From Saccharopolyspora spinosa NRRL 18395 (GTDB lineage Bacteria > Actinomycetota > Actinomycetes > Mycobacteriales > Pseudonocardiaceae), in NCBI RefSeq assembly GCF_000194155.1, contig NZ_GL877878.1, positions 792,101 to 856,100 on the forward strand: a stretch of 64,000 nt of DNA, in the 5' to 3' direction. The notes beneath the pieces are model-generated. The model did not search any database. It saw only the letters and a list, made by a program, of their open reading frames with translations, and was not told the origin of the DNA. The position numbers and the translations under genes were made by a program. Numbering within the stretch: position 1 is the first letter of the stretch; each line of letters opens with the position of its first letter. Shown here one piece after another: positions 54,367 to 63,797 of this stretch.

Positions 54367-57300
54367 ATGTCCGCTGATATGGACGAACATCGGCTGCAGC
54401 TCGTGCGCGCCAAGGCTGATCAGTGGGCCAAGAGCCTGATCGAGCTCAGCTCCCGGAACACGCTGCTGAACTTCAAGAACACCAAGACGACCAGCCTGGA
54501 CCTCACGAAAGCCGATTCCGCTGCGGTGCGGAATTTGCTGCACGGAAAAGCCGTGAAGCTCAGTGCGCTGTTCGAGGAACCCGAAGCGCAGAAAGACGCC
54601 CGTACCCGCGCGCGGAACGTGCGGCGCGCGATGCGCACGCTCGCTGAAGAACAGGGCATCGACGTCGGCAAACTTGCGCAGGGATTGATCCGCGCTGCAC
54701 CGAACAACGGCACCGCCAGCGCCATCGGCCGACTCTGTGCTCCCCTGCTGCTGCGCACGCTGCGGATCAACGCCCGCACTGTCGCCGACAGCGAGTTCGA
54801 GCTGGAGCTCGTCGACGACGCGGAGCTCAACCCGGTGCTGCTGTACGCGCTGGACAAGGACTTCGGGCTCGATCTAGACGTCGCGGAGTTCACCGCCCGC
54901 GCTGCCGACCTGCTGTTGGATACCGACGACCCACTGACTCAGCCGGAAGCCGTGCACGCCGAACTCGCCGCGCTGGCGAAAGCCCAGGGCGTCTCCGTCG
55001 AGCTGGAACAGGCCGTGGTGTGCGGGCTGTTCAACTACGAGAAGCAGCCGATGGTCGAGGACCTGCACGGCGCGGGTGATCTGCTCGCCGGACACGACCT
55101 GGTGGCCGCGCTGGCCGGTCATGAACCGTCGAAGCAGGCGGTCTCGGACCGCTCGCAGCACTTCTCCGCTCCAGCCGCCGACACGATCAAGCCAGCCGAC
55201 GAGTTCCTGGTTCAGGACGCGGACTCCTCGCAGCAAGAGGCGGTCGGGGGCGCACTGGCTGGCCACGACGTGCTCGTGGAAGGCCCGCCCGGCACCGGCA
55301 AGAGCCAGACCATCGCCAACATCATCGCTGGTGCCGCGGCACGCGGAATGCGCGTGCTGTTCGTCTCCGAGAAACGCGCGGCGATCGAAGCGGTGACCAC
55401 GCGGCTGGCCCAAGTCGGCCTGGACGGCCTGGTGTTTGACCTGCACCAGCAGAAGATGGACAAAAAGCACGTCGCACGGCAGCTGCTTGACAGCCTGGAG
55501 TCTGCCGGGCGGCAACCACGCCCGGAGGTCGGCGACACGCACCGCAAGGTGGAGCGGCGACGCGCGCAGCTGCGCCGGTACTCCGACGAGCTGCACCTGC
55601 TGCGGGAACCGTGGGGCAAGAGCGCGTACGAGGTGCAGGCAGAATTGCTGGAGCTTCGGGCTCCGGCGACGCCGTTGAACTTCCGCGGCTCGGTGCTGCG
55701 CGCCCTTGACCGGGAGACGGTCGAAAAGCTGGAGGGGGAGCTGCGGGAGTTCGTGGATCTCAACGGGCCGCGTGTGGTCCGCCGCGAGACACCTTGGTGG
55801 CAAGCAGAGATCTGGGAGGACGAGGACATCCGGAAGGTCCTCTACGAGCTCGACGAGCTCGCTTCAAACACGCTGCACCGCGGCAGGAAGAGCATGGTCC
55901 GGGTGCTGCACAAGACGGGACTGCGCACGCCGCAGAACCTCGCCGGGTGGGACGAGGTCCTGCGGCTGCTCGACGAGGTGAACACGAGCGTCCGGGAGTT
56001 CGGCGGGGATGTCTTCGGCAACCGGCTCGACGACTGGTACCACGCCACGGGGCCCGTCAAGGAGCACCTCGTTGGCAGCCAGCCGAACAGCTGGCTCACC
56101 CGGCGCCGCCTGCGCGCCGAGGTCAAGCAGGTGTCGACCGATGGGATCACCCAGCGCAGGGTGCTACATACCAAACTTGCCAAGGTCATCGAGCAGCGCG
56201 ACCGCTGGCAGCGACTCGGCGATCCGCACGGTAGGCCGTCCGAAGTGGTGGGTCTGGCGGAGACGATGGAGCTGTTCCAAACACTGCGAAACCAGCTCAC
56301 ATCGGTGGCGATGTGCGCAAAACTGTCCGATGTGGACAACCGTCCGACCGAGCAGGTTGACGATGAAATCCAACAGCTCCGGCAGGACAAGGACATGCTG
56401 TGGAAGATGCAGCGGATCAACCACCTTATCGCGGACTTTGAACGCCTCGGGCTCACACCGCTTGTCCAGCAGATTTCCGAGCAGCGGCTCGACGGTGAGC
56501 AGGCATGGCTGCTGTTTCGGCACGTGTGGCTGAAATCCCTGCTCGACCAGTTCAAGCTCGACTCCGCGATGCTGCGGGAGTTCGCCCCCGACAACCAGAC
56601 CCGGCTGGCCCGGGATTACCGGGAAGACGACACCGGCCACCATGACACCGCCGCCGACCGGGTGCGCTACGAGGTGGCCCGACGGCTACGGCAGGTCCGC
56701 GACGAGCACCCCGAGGAAACCCGGCTGCTGCGCGAGCAGGCGAACAAGCGCTCCCGGCACCTGCCGCTGCGGAGCCTGGTCGAGAAGGCTCCGCACGTGT
56801 TACTTGCGCTGCGCCCATGCTGGGCGATGTCGCCGCTCGTGGTCAGCCGCACGCTGCCTGCGGAGAAGCTGTTCGACCTGGTGGTCTTCGACGAGGCTAG
56901 CCAGATCCGCCCGCACGACGCCGTGGCCACCATCGCGCGCGGCGAGCGGCTTGTGGTAGCCGGGGACGACAAGCAGCTGCCGCCGTCGAACCAGTTCGAG
57001 CGCATCCTCGAAGGAGCCGAAGACGACGACAACGCGCTGCAGGACTACGAGTCGATCCTGAGCACCATGCGGTCGCTGCTGTCCAACCAGGTGCGGTTGC
57101 GTTGGCACTATCGCAGCACCGACGAGCGGCTGATCGCCTTCTCCAATCAGGAGATCTACCACAGTGACCTGGTCACCTTCCCCGGCACCGCGATGGAGCC
57201 CCCAGTCGTACTGCACTTGGTCGAGGACGGCACCGTCGCGCCCGGCCAGCGCGGATCGTCCCCCGCTGAGGTCCAGGCGGCGGTGGATCTGGTGCTCGCA

Positions 57301-58395
57301 CACGCCGAACAACGCCCGGACGAGAGCCTGGGCGTCATCGCGATGGGAAACACGCACGCGGAGAAGGTGGAAGCGGCCGTGCGCCGCGCCGTGCAGGACC
57401 GCCCGGACCTGCAGGAGTTCTTCGCCGAGGATTCCGGCCCGGGCCGCCGGTTCTTCGTCAAGAACCTGGAGCGGGTGCAGGGCGACGAACGGGACGCGAT
57501 CATCCTCACCCTCGGCGTGGCCAAACGCAGCGGCGGCCGACTGGACGGGCGCAGCTTCGGGCCGTTGAACAGCGAGGGCGGCCGACGCCGGCTGAATGTA
57601 GCGGTCACCCGCGCGAAGCGGCGCATGACGATCGTGAGCGCCGTCGGTCCAACCGAGATCGAGCCGACCCAGGAAGCGACAGGCACAGAGTTGCTGCGCC
57701 GCTACCTGGCGTTCACCCAGGCCCAGGGCGATCTCGACCGGGTCGGCCACCGGAAGCCGGTGCGGCTCAACGGGTTCGAGCAGAACGTGCACGACGCGCT
57801 GGTAGAGCGCGGCATCGATGTCCATCCGCAGTGGGGCGTGTCCGGCTACAGCATCGACTTCGCGCTGGCGCATAGGGACCGACCAGGCCAGATGGTGCTG
57901 GCCGTGGAGGCGGACGGCGATCGTTACCACAGGATGACCAGCGTCCGGGACCGCGACCGGCTGCGGCAGTCGCATCTGGAACGGCTCGGCTGGCGGTTCC
58001 ACCGACTGTGGGCCTCGGCGTGGTTCGCCGATCGTGCGGGCGAGGCCGACAAGATCGTCAAGGCTTGGGAGGGTGCGATGCGCGCCGCTGACCGGGTGGG
58101 GTCCATGTCGGAGCCTTCTCGACGCGCCGCCCCGGATCCGCAGCCCTCCCCGGAGTCCCGCCGCGGCCCGCGCCCAGACGTCCGGCCGGGCCTGAAGACC
58201 GACGAGTACACCGAGGCCGACCTGATCGGGATCTGCCGGTGGCTGCTGCGCGACGGGCTCCAGCTCGACCGCGAGGAGCGTCTGTCGCAGGCCCTGCGCG
58301 AACTCGGTTTCAAGCGCCGTGGCCGCAAGATCGTCGAGCGGTTGTCCCGCGCCGTCGACATCGCCCAGAATCAGGCCGACAAGGAGGACGGCTAA
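54367..58395 (+). CDS. DUF4011-type SF1 helicase with C-terminal Vsr/DUF559-like nuclease
   Basis: 1,342 residues from ATG 54367. The N-terminus (KSLIELSSRNTLLNFKNTKT) is the DUF4011 signature. Walker A GPPGTGKSQ is at about 306, followed by VLFVSEKRAAIEAVTTRL; a long coiled insert follows; Walker B LVVFDEASQIRP is at about 839-850, then VVAGDDKQLPPSNQFE, HYRSTDERLIAFSN, RVQGDERDAIILTLG and LNVAVTRAKRRM. From about 1136 a nuclease-like domain reads FEQNVHDALVERGIDVHPQW, ILVVEADGD-type AVEADGDRYH and ERLGWRFHRLWASAWF. A winged-helix-like tail ends it. Likely a defence helicase-nuclease. Confidence 0.85.
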   Translation: MSADMDEHRLQLVRAKADQWAKSLIELSSRNTLLNFKNTKTTSLDLTKADSAAVRNLLHGKAVKLSALFEEPEAQKDARTRARNVRRAMRTLAEEQGIDVGKLAQGLIRAAPNNGTASAIGRLCAPLLLRTLRINARTVADSEFELELVDDAELNPVLLYALDKDFGLDLDVAEFTARAADLLLDTDDPLTQPEAVHAELAALAKAQGVSVELEQAVVCGLFNYEKQPMVEDLHGAGDLLAGHDLVAALAGHEPSKQAVSDRSQHFSAPAADTIKPADEFLVQDADSSQQEAVGGALAGHDVLVEGPPGTGKSQTIANIIAGAAARGMRVLFVSEKRAAIEAVTTRLAQVGLDGLVFDLHQQKMDKKHVARQLLDSLESAGRQPRPEVGDTHRKVERRRAQLRRYSDELHLLREPWGKSAYEVQAELLELRAPATPLNFRGSVLRALDRETVEKLEGELREFVDLNGPRVVRRETPWWQAEIWEDEDIRKVLYELDELASNTLHRGRKSMVRVLHKTGLRTPQNLAGWDEVLRLLDEVNTSVREFGGDVFGNRLDDWYHATGPVKEHLVGSQPNSWLTRRRLRAEVKQVSTDGITQRRVLHTKLAKVIEQRDRWQRLGDPHGRPSEVVGLAETMELFQTLRNQLTSVAMCAKLSDVDNRPTEQVDDEIQQLRQDKDMLWKMQRINHLIADFERLGLTPLVQQISEQRLDGEQAWLLFRHVWLKSLLDQFKLDSAMLREFAPDNQTRLARDYREDDTGHHDTAADRVRYEVARRLRQVRDEHPEETRLLREQANKRSRHLPLRSLVEKAPHVLLALRPCWAMSPLVVSRTLPAEKLFDLVVFDEASQIRPHDAVATIARGERLVVAGDDKQLPPSNQFERILEGAEDDDNALQDYESILSTMRSLLSNQVRLRWHYRSTDERLIAFSNQEIYHSDLVTFPGTAMEPPVVLHLVEDGTVAPGQRGSSPAEVQAAVDLVLAHAEQRPDESLGVIAMGNTHAEKVEAAVRRAVQDRPDLQEFFAEDSGPGRRFFVKNLERVQGDERDAIILTLGVAKRSGGRLDGRSFGPLNSEGGRRRLNVAVTRAKRRMTIVSAVGPTEIEPTQEATGTELLRRYLAFTQAQGDLDRVGHRKPVRLNGFEQNVHDALVERGIDVHPQWGVSGYSIDFALAHRDRPGQMVLAVEADGDRYHRMTSVRDRDRLRQSHLERLGWRFHRLWASAWFADRAGEADKIVKAWEGAMRAADRVGSMSEPSRRAAPDPQPSPESRRGPRPDVRPGLKTDEYTEADLIGICRWLLRDGLQLDREERLSQALRELGFKRRGRKIVERLSRAVDIAQNQADKEDG

Positions 58396-58396
58396 C

Positions 58397-59245
58397 ATGC
58401 AGCCCCTGGACGACCGCACCGCTGAGAAGATCGCCGACATCGTGGTTGACAGGGGAGGCCCGTACGAGCGGAAGTCGTACGAACTCGCCCCGCTGTTGGG
58501 CCGCGCGGGCTGGTCACCCGTCCCGGAGTACGACGGCTCGCCGCGGGTGCATTGGCTGGCCGAGCAGCTGATCGAGAACCGCGCCGACCCCGCGCGGATC
58601 GAGCGCTTCCTGTGCCGGGTCTGCGACCCTCGGGAGTACGACGACGGCAAGGCGGCCGCCGAGGCGTTCCGCGGCGAGGTCAACCGCATCCTCGAAGCCG
58701 AGGGTCTCGTCATTTCCGCCGTCGGCGGGCGCCCGGTCCTCGGCGAACTCGGGGCCGACGGCGCCGCACACTACTCCGAGCCGGACGGCCTGGAGGAACG
58801 ACTGCAGCGCCTCGTGCTGGACAAGGTTGCTGCCGAGATGCTGGTCAACCGGCTTACCGACGCACGGCTGTGCATGCGCATCGGTGCGCACACGATGGCC
58901 GTCATCGGGCTCGGGAGTCTTGTCGAAGGGGTGCTGTACGCCGTGCTGACCGAGCGGGACGAGAAGGTGCAGAAGGACGGTTTCATCAACGCGCACGGCA
59001 AGAAGGTCCCCGCCGACCGGGTCGGACTGGCGGTGCTGCTCGACACGGCGCGGGAGAACGGTTGGATCCAGTTCGACGCGCACCGGTTCCTCGGCCCAGT
59101 CAAGGAGTTCCGCAACTTTATCCACCCTCGGCAGGAGGTGGTCTCGCAGGCCCGCCTCGACCACGACACCGTGATGATGTGCTGGGGCCCAATCGGAGCA
59201 CTGTTCAATGACGTCGAGGAACGTCTCGCCACGGCAGGAGGTTGA
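58397..59245 (+). CDS. Partner of the helicase-nuclease (282 aa), HEPN-like tail possible
   Basis: ATG 58397 lies one base after the helicase stop, so the two are co-translated. The N-terminal 100 residues are acidic and helical (GPYERKSYELAPLLGRAGW; RIERFLCRVCDPREYDDGKA). The C-terminal part is helical and contains LGPVKEFRNFIHPRQEV, where R-N-x-x-H resembles the HEPN RNase motif with shorter spacing. The family is not recognised. Coupling suggests a regulatory or effector subunit of the same system. Confidence 0.7.
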   Translation: MQPLDDRTAEKIADIVVDRGGPYERKSYELAPLLGRAGWSPVPEYDGSPRVHWLAEQLIENRADPARIERFLCRVCDPREYDDGKAAAEAFRGEVNRILEAEGLVISAVGGRPVLGELGADGAAHYSEPDGLEERLQRLVLDKVAAEMLVNRLTDARLCMRIGAHTMAVIGLGSLVEGVLYAVLTERDEKVQKDGFINAHGKKVPADRVGLAVLLDTARENGWIQFDAHRFLGPVKEFRNFIHPRQEVVSQARLDHDTVMMCWGPIGALFNDVEERLATAGG

Positions 59246-59826
59246 CTCCGCGTGCTCCGGGTGGTGTGCCTGACATCGCACGCCACCCGAAGCACCGGCC
59301 TGGGCGCGGTCGAAGCAGCCTTGGCGGCTACGGCTACAAAGGCGCAGGCATCGACGTAGCCGATCGCTCCTCGTCACCCGTACGGAGTGTCGATATCCGT
59401 CGTCCGAGCTACGTTTGTGGGCTTACGCAAGCACCGGCCCGCGAAGTAGATGCTTTCGCCGAGTCCGTGGGCGTGAATAGTGAGCGTGTCGGAGGGGACT
59501 TGAACGCTCACGTTCAAACTTGCATGTCAGGGCTTTTGTGGTCTAAGAGCCCGGTGCTCGGCACAAGTAAACCCCCAGCTCTGCAGGTTGCACTGGGGAT
59601 TTCGCCGTGTCCGAGGGTGAGTTGTTCGCTGGCAAGCCTATCCTGCCGAGTACAGGCACTGGTCGCCCCCGGCGGGTCGGTCAGGGTCAGATACTGAACT
59701 CATACAGCGGTGCGATTAGCAAGGCATGCGAGGTGGGGGGTGGGGGGCAGTCACGAGGGCTACTGGCTTGCACCCTTTCATCCCGAATCTCGTCCGCCGT
59801 CGGCGGTCGAAAGCAAAGGAAGGCCG
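59246..59826. other. Gene-poor stretch with two tRNA-like relics
   Basis: The minus strand carries GTTCAAGTCCCCTCCGACAC (about 59489) and, at about 59608, AACTCACCCTCGGACAC followed by a CCCCAG...CTGGGGG hairpin and TTT. Neither has a matching 5' tRNA half that I can find. No gene is visible. Confidence 0.45.
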
Positions 59827-60147
59827 ATGACGAGACCCGCCGACTGGTCGCTAGAACTGCAGCTGGAACAAGTCGAGCAGGAAGCAGTCCATCCTGACGT
59901 CAAAGCCTCGATCATGGACGCAATCCGCTACATGCACAGCGGTCGCAGCCAGAAGCGGAGGGGCGGTCGCGAGTTGGTTCGCCTCCTGGAGATCGCTCGA
60001 CTACGCGCCTCCGAAGAAGTCGAGTGGCACGTCGTGCGACTCGTTCAGGATTCTCTCGACTACCTAAACGGATCGTTCCTCAAACTTGATTTTGAGGAAC
60101 GTTACCACATACACCAAGAGCGCTATTCTAGCGACTTGATCACCTAA
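59827..60147 (+). pseudogene. Small hypothetical protein truncated by a MITE
   Basis: ATG 59827 follows AAGGAAGG. The product is a helical, charged protein (WSLELQLEQVEQEAVHPDVK; RELVRLLEIARLRASEEVEW). The last codons (RYSSDLIT and stop) come from the 154-bp MITE that begins at 60118, so the native C-terminus is lost. The family is not recognised. Confidence 0.6.
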
Positions 60148-60271
60148 AAATAGGGCAACGGCCCCAATCGAGTAAGATCGTTTTCTTCTCACAGAACACG
60201 ACTTACAGGTGGAGCCGTTGCGTTACCAGTCTACTACGGGGCTTGGCTGGTAACTCACGTGAATAACGCTC
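60118..60271. mobile_element. 154-bp MITE derived from the IS5-like element at 5229-6111
   Basis: The left 123 or so bases match the left end of the full element (through TCTACTACGGGGCTTG) and the right 31 match its right end (GCTGGTAACTCACGTG to GAATAACGCTC). The deletion junction has short overlapping homology (GGCT). Inverted repeats are kept, the transposase is gone, and the intact element 54 kb away could move it. Confidence 0.9.
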
Positions 60272-60476
60272 TTAGTCGAAGAAATTTCTCATACGCTTCC
60301 TTTCTTTCTGTGACAAATTGAGATTCCTTTTCGTTCTTACGCTGGCGCCGTTCAGCCACCCTGTCATAAGCCATTTTAAGCAAAACACCCAGCAGTCCTC
60401 CGGCAACACCTATTGCTGCGATCAGTAGTTGCTGTCCCCAGGCTTGCCCCAAGCTCCCAGCAAGAACGTGCACCAT
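60255..60476 (-). pseudogene. Small membrane protein truncated by the MITE
   Basis: From ATG 60476 the minus strand reads MVHVLAGSLGQAWGQQ, one membrane segment (LLIAAIGVAGGLLGVLLKMA) and a charged helix (RRQRKNEKESQFVTERKEAY). The final codons lie in the MITE. GC is low for the window. A palindrome GCACCAT...ATGGTGC overlaps the start. The family is not recognised. Confidence 0.5.
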
Positions 60477-61364
60477 ACGTGCATGGTGCCTCAAGAAGTG
60501 GGGTGACGGTGGTACGAGTATGGATGGACACGCCGCGCACTTGCCTCCCGCGCCCTTTGGTCCCATCGCGCCGGCCCCTCCAGTGTTCCTGGTCCACCTG
60601 CCTTCCGGTCTTGTCGCATGCGGGCGACGGGACCGGCCGCCAGGGCGCACGCCCGGCGTCCCGCTTGCGCGGCCAGAGGAAACAGCAGGCAGGCGGCCCC
60701 GCAGGCAATGCCGCGTAGTTAAGGGTTGTGCGGGTTTGTCCAGGGTTTATGGGGGTCTGGGAGTGCGTAGGTGCCGGTGCCGGTTCGGGTGAGGTAGCCG
60801 TGTCGGGCCCATTCTGCGAGTTGGGTGAGAAGGTTTTGGGGTGTGATCCCGAGTTGTCATCGGCATGAGCGGACATTGCTACCGGTTTGAGTGCCCGAAC
60901 TTCGCACGAGCGATGGCAGCACACGTGCCTTCGCCAGCGTCATGCGTGATCAACTTGAGAAGTGCAGAGAAACGTCGAGAAGCGGAAAGTCTCTGTCGGC
61001 ACCTGCGCGCGTGGATTTGACACTGCCTGTATTCGTGAGCACGTCCCGTTGCGCGCTTTTGAGGCCGGACCCAGCGCGACGTCGCTGGCCGTGGAGATCC
61101 CCCACAACCTGGAAGCGCGAATTATCGGGGCGAAGCGCGAAGGTTAGCTCGGCGATGGCCGGTGGTGCGCGCCCGCTTGACACGGGCGAGCGCGGGGTCC
61201 TCGACCTGCTGCTTGTCGAGGGCGAGCCCGCAACCACGACACCTGACTCGAACCGGGTGCCAGAGATCATCGGCGATGAGATCAGGCTCGCCCCAGGACT
61301 GGGCCGTCGCCGAGGCCGCCTGCATCTCGCCGCGGCTGAACCAGCGGGCTATAGAGTCGCGGCT
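60477..61364. other. Gene-poor stretch with one HTH-tail remnant
   Basis: On the minus strand at about 60720-60866 a frame reads ITPQNLLTQLAEWARHGYLT, then GTYALPDPHKPWTNPHNP and stop, which looks like the winged-helix tail of a larger protein whose front is missing. The rest shows no supportable gene. Confidence 0.4.
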
Positions 61365-62027
61365 GTGACTCCGGTGCCTCAGCCTGCCGATCTTGATGTC
61401 GTTCGCGATTCCTACGACCGCGTGGCCGACAACTACGTGGACATGGTGACGACGACGGGCGTCGGCGACATCCGCACCCACCCGTGGCACCGTGCCGCGA
61501 TGGACGTGTTCGCCGACGCGGTCGGCGGGCTGGGCCCCGTGCTCGACGTCGGCTGCGGACCGGGCACGGTCACGGCCTATCTGGCCGAACGCGGCGTCGA
61601 CGTCGCGGGTGTGGACCTGTCGCCCCGCATGATCGAGCACGCGCGCCGCCTCCATCCGGAGTGCACGTTCAGCGTCGGGTCGTCGACCGACCTCGATCTG
61701 GCCGAGGCGTCGTGGGGCGGGCTGCTGGGCTGGTGGTCGTTGTTCAACCTGCCTCGGCACGTCCTGCCGCGGGTGCTGTCGTCCTTCGCCCGGGCTTTGA
61801 TGCCGGAGGGACAGCTGATCATCGCGACCCACGTCGGCGACGGCGACGTGCGTCGCACCGAGGCCTACGGAGGGGTCCCGGTCCGCTGGACGACCTACCG
61901 GTGGCAGCCCGACCAGCTCGCCGCGCTGGTCGAGCGGGCCGGGCTGCGGCCCACGGCCGAGCTCCGGCTTCCCGCCGACGGACCGATCGGCCCCACCGTA
62001 GTTCTCGTCGCACAGCGCGAACGCTGA
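61365..62027 (+). CDS. Class I SAM-dependent methyltransferase
   Basis: 220 residues from GTG 61365. The Rossmann-type core is evident: VRDSYDRVADNYVDMV, motif I VLDVGCGPGTVTAYLAERG, the acidic end of strand 2 (VAGVDLSPRMIEHARRLHP), and a later FARALMPEGQLIIATHVGDG. It matches small-molecule methyltransferases of the Methyltransf_11/25 type; the substrate cannot be told from the sequence. A longer open frame upstream lacks family similarity, so the GTG is preferred. It is a single gene. Confidence 0.8.
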   Translation: MTPVPQPADLDVVRDSYDRVADNYVDMVTTTGVGDIRTHPWHRAAMDVFADAVGGLGPVLDVGCGPGTVTAYLAERGVDVAGVDLSPRMIEHARRLHPECTFSVGSSTDLDLAEASWGGLLGWWSLFNLPRHVLPRVLSSFARALMPEGQLIIATHVGDGDVRRTEAYGGVPVRWTTYRWQPDQLAALVERAGLRPTAELRLPADGPIGPTVVLVAQRER

Positions 62028-62357
62028 CAACCGGAACCCGGTGAACGCGCCACACCCACACCAGCAGAGACAACCACCACCCGGCCGGGTTCCCGGCGTG
62101 AACAACGATCGCGCGCACGGCGCCGGCGTCAAGGCCAAGCCCGTGACGGGATGGCCTCACGGCCAGCCCCTGACACCGACGTTTCAACCACGCACGCCCA
62201 CGCCCAGCCGGAAACCGCAAAAACACACCACACCCGGGGCACAAACAACCTTGACCGGCCCCGCCCCTTCATGGATGACCGGCACTGGCAGAGCCCGTCA
62301 AAGGCGCCTTCACCCGGAATCCTGTCGGACGTCTTTGGCAGATCTGCCGGACCGGAT
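62028..62357. other. Intergenic stretch without a visible gene
   Basis: Region between the methyltransferase and the end of the convergent permease gene. I see no gene, strong hairpin or repeat in it. Confidence 0.4.
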
Positions 62358-63797
62358 CTAGTCGCGGGCGGTGTCCGGAGTGGGGTTAGCGAGGCGGGCG
62401 TGGCGGCGGCCGTAGCTGAAGTAGATCACTAGGCCCAGCACCAGCCAGGCCGCGAAGCGCAGCCACGTGATTATGTCCAGGTTGGACATCAGGTACAGGC
62501 ACGCCAGGGCCGTGATGATCGGCAGCACCGGGGAGAGCGGCATCTTGAACGGGCGGTGCAGTTCCGGCTTGCGGCGGCGCAGCACCGGGACCGCGATGGC
62601 GACGATGACGAAGCCGGACAGCGCGCCGATGCTGACCATGTCGGCCAGCTCCGAGATCGGGATGAACCCGGCCAGCAGCATGATGACCACCGCACCGCCG
62701 ATGGTCATCCGGTGTGGCGTGCCCCACTTCGGGTGCACCTGGGAGAGCTTCGGCGGCAGCAGGCCGTCGCGGCTCATCGCGAAGCCGATGCGGCCGATGG
62801 TGACCAGCTCGACCATCATCACCGACGTCAGCCCGGTCACCGCGCCGAGCGCGATCAGCGCCGCCACCCACGGCTGGCCGATGGTCTGGAAGGCCGCCGC
62901 CAGCGGGGCCGCCTCGTCGATCTGCCGGTAATCCACCATCGCGGTGAGCACGACCGCGACCGCGACGTACAGCAGGGTGCACACGATCAAGCTGCCGAGC
63001 AGCCCGACGGGCAGGTCGCGCTTCGGGTGCTTGGTCTCCTCGCCGAGGTTGGCCAGCGCCTCGAAACCGGTGTAGGCGAAGAACACGATCGCCGCCGCGG
63101 TGAACATGCCGCCGATACCGTACATGGACTGCTGCATGCCCAGCGCCGCCTGCAGCAGCGGCTGTTCCAGCACGCTCGCGGTGGTCGGCGCGGGCTGGGC
63201 GGGCGGGATGAACGGTACGAGGTTGGCGCCCCTGACGAAGAACAGCCCGGCGACGATCACCAGCACGCACACCGCGACCTTGACCACGACCAGCGCGTTG
63301 GTCACCCACGACGATTCGCGGATGCCGATCACCGCGACGATGGTCAGGATCGCGATGATCAGGATCGCGCCGACGTTGACAGCGGCGTCCTCGCCGAACC
63401 ACTGCGGGGGCAGACCGAGCAGATTCGAGACGTAGCCCGACCAGCTGCGCGAGACCACCGCAGCGCCGAGCGCGAACTCCAGTAGCAGGTCCCAGCCGAT
63501 GATCCAGGCGAACAGCTCGCCCAGCGTGGCGTAGCCGTAGGTATAGGCGCTGCCCGCGGTCGGCACAGCCGAGGCGAGCTCGGCGTAGGCGAGCGCAGCC
63601 AGCGCCGCGACGGTGCCGCCGACCACGAACGACAGCACCACCGAGGGGCCCGCGTGTTCTTTGGCCTCGATCCCGGCGAGCGTGAACACGCCGGTGCCGA
63701 TGATGATGCCGATGCCGAACCCAACCAGGTCTCGCCCGGTGAGTCGGCGGATCAGGCCGCTGCGCTCGCCGCGGGTCAGCACGTCATCGACGGGCAT
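62358..63797 (-). CDS. APC-family amino-acid permease (CAT-like)
   Basis: About 479 residues with 12 membrane segments. The first segment DLVGFGIGIIIGTGVFTLAG carries the glycine-rich amino-acid-binding loop of APC transporters, followed by ALAALAYAELASAVPTAGSA and FFAYTGFEALANLGEETKHP. The pattern fits the cationic amino acid transporter (CAT) subgroup. ATG 63797 is used; GTG 63815 six codons upstream is also possible and neither has a strong ribosome site. It is probably a chromosomal gene outside the accessory region. Confidence 0.88.
   Translation of the reverse strand: MPVDDVLTRGERSGLIRRLTGRDLVGFGIGIIIGTGVFTLAGIEAKEHAGPSVVLSFVVGGTVAALAALAYAELASAVPTAGSAYTYGYATLGELFAWIIGWDLLLEFALGAAVVSRSWSGYVSNLLGLPPQWFGEDAAVNVGAILIIAILTIVAVIGIRESSWVTNALVVVKVAVCVLVIVAGLFFVRGANLVPFIPPAQPAPTTASVLEQPLLQAALGMQQSMYGIGGMFTAAAIVFFAYTGFEALANLGEETKHPKRDLPVGLLGSLIVCTLLYVAVAVVLTAMVDYRQIDEAAPLAAAFQTIGQPWVAALIALGAVTGLTSVMMVELVTIGRIGFAMSRDGLLPPKLSQVHPKWGTPHRMTIGGAVVIMLLAGFIPISELADMVSIGALSGFVIVAIAVPVLRRRKPELHRPFKMPLSPVLPIITALACLYLMSNLDIITWLRFAAWLVLGLVIYFSYGRRHARLANPTPDTARD

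Noticed and set aside
56800..58713. Long minus-strand open frame of 637 codons opposite the DUF4011 helicase
   Set aside because: It is a shadow of high-GC codon use; its composition is unlike a protein and the plus strand has clear helicase motifs.
59480..59640. Two intact tRNA-Leu genes on the minus strand
   Set aside because: The T-stems do not pair and no 5' halves are present, so they are treated as relics.
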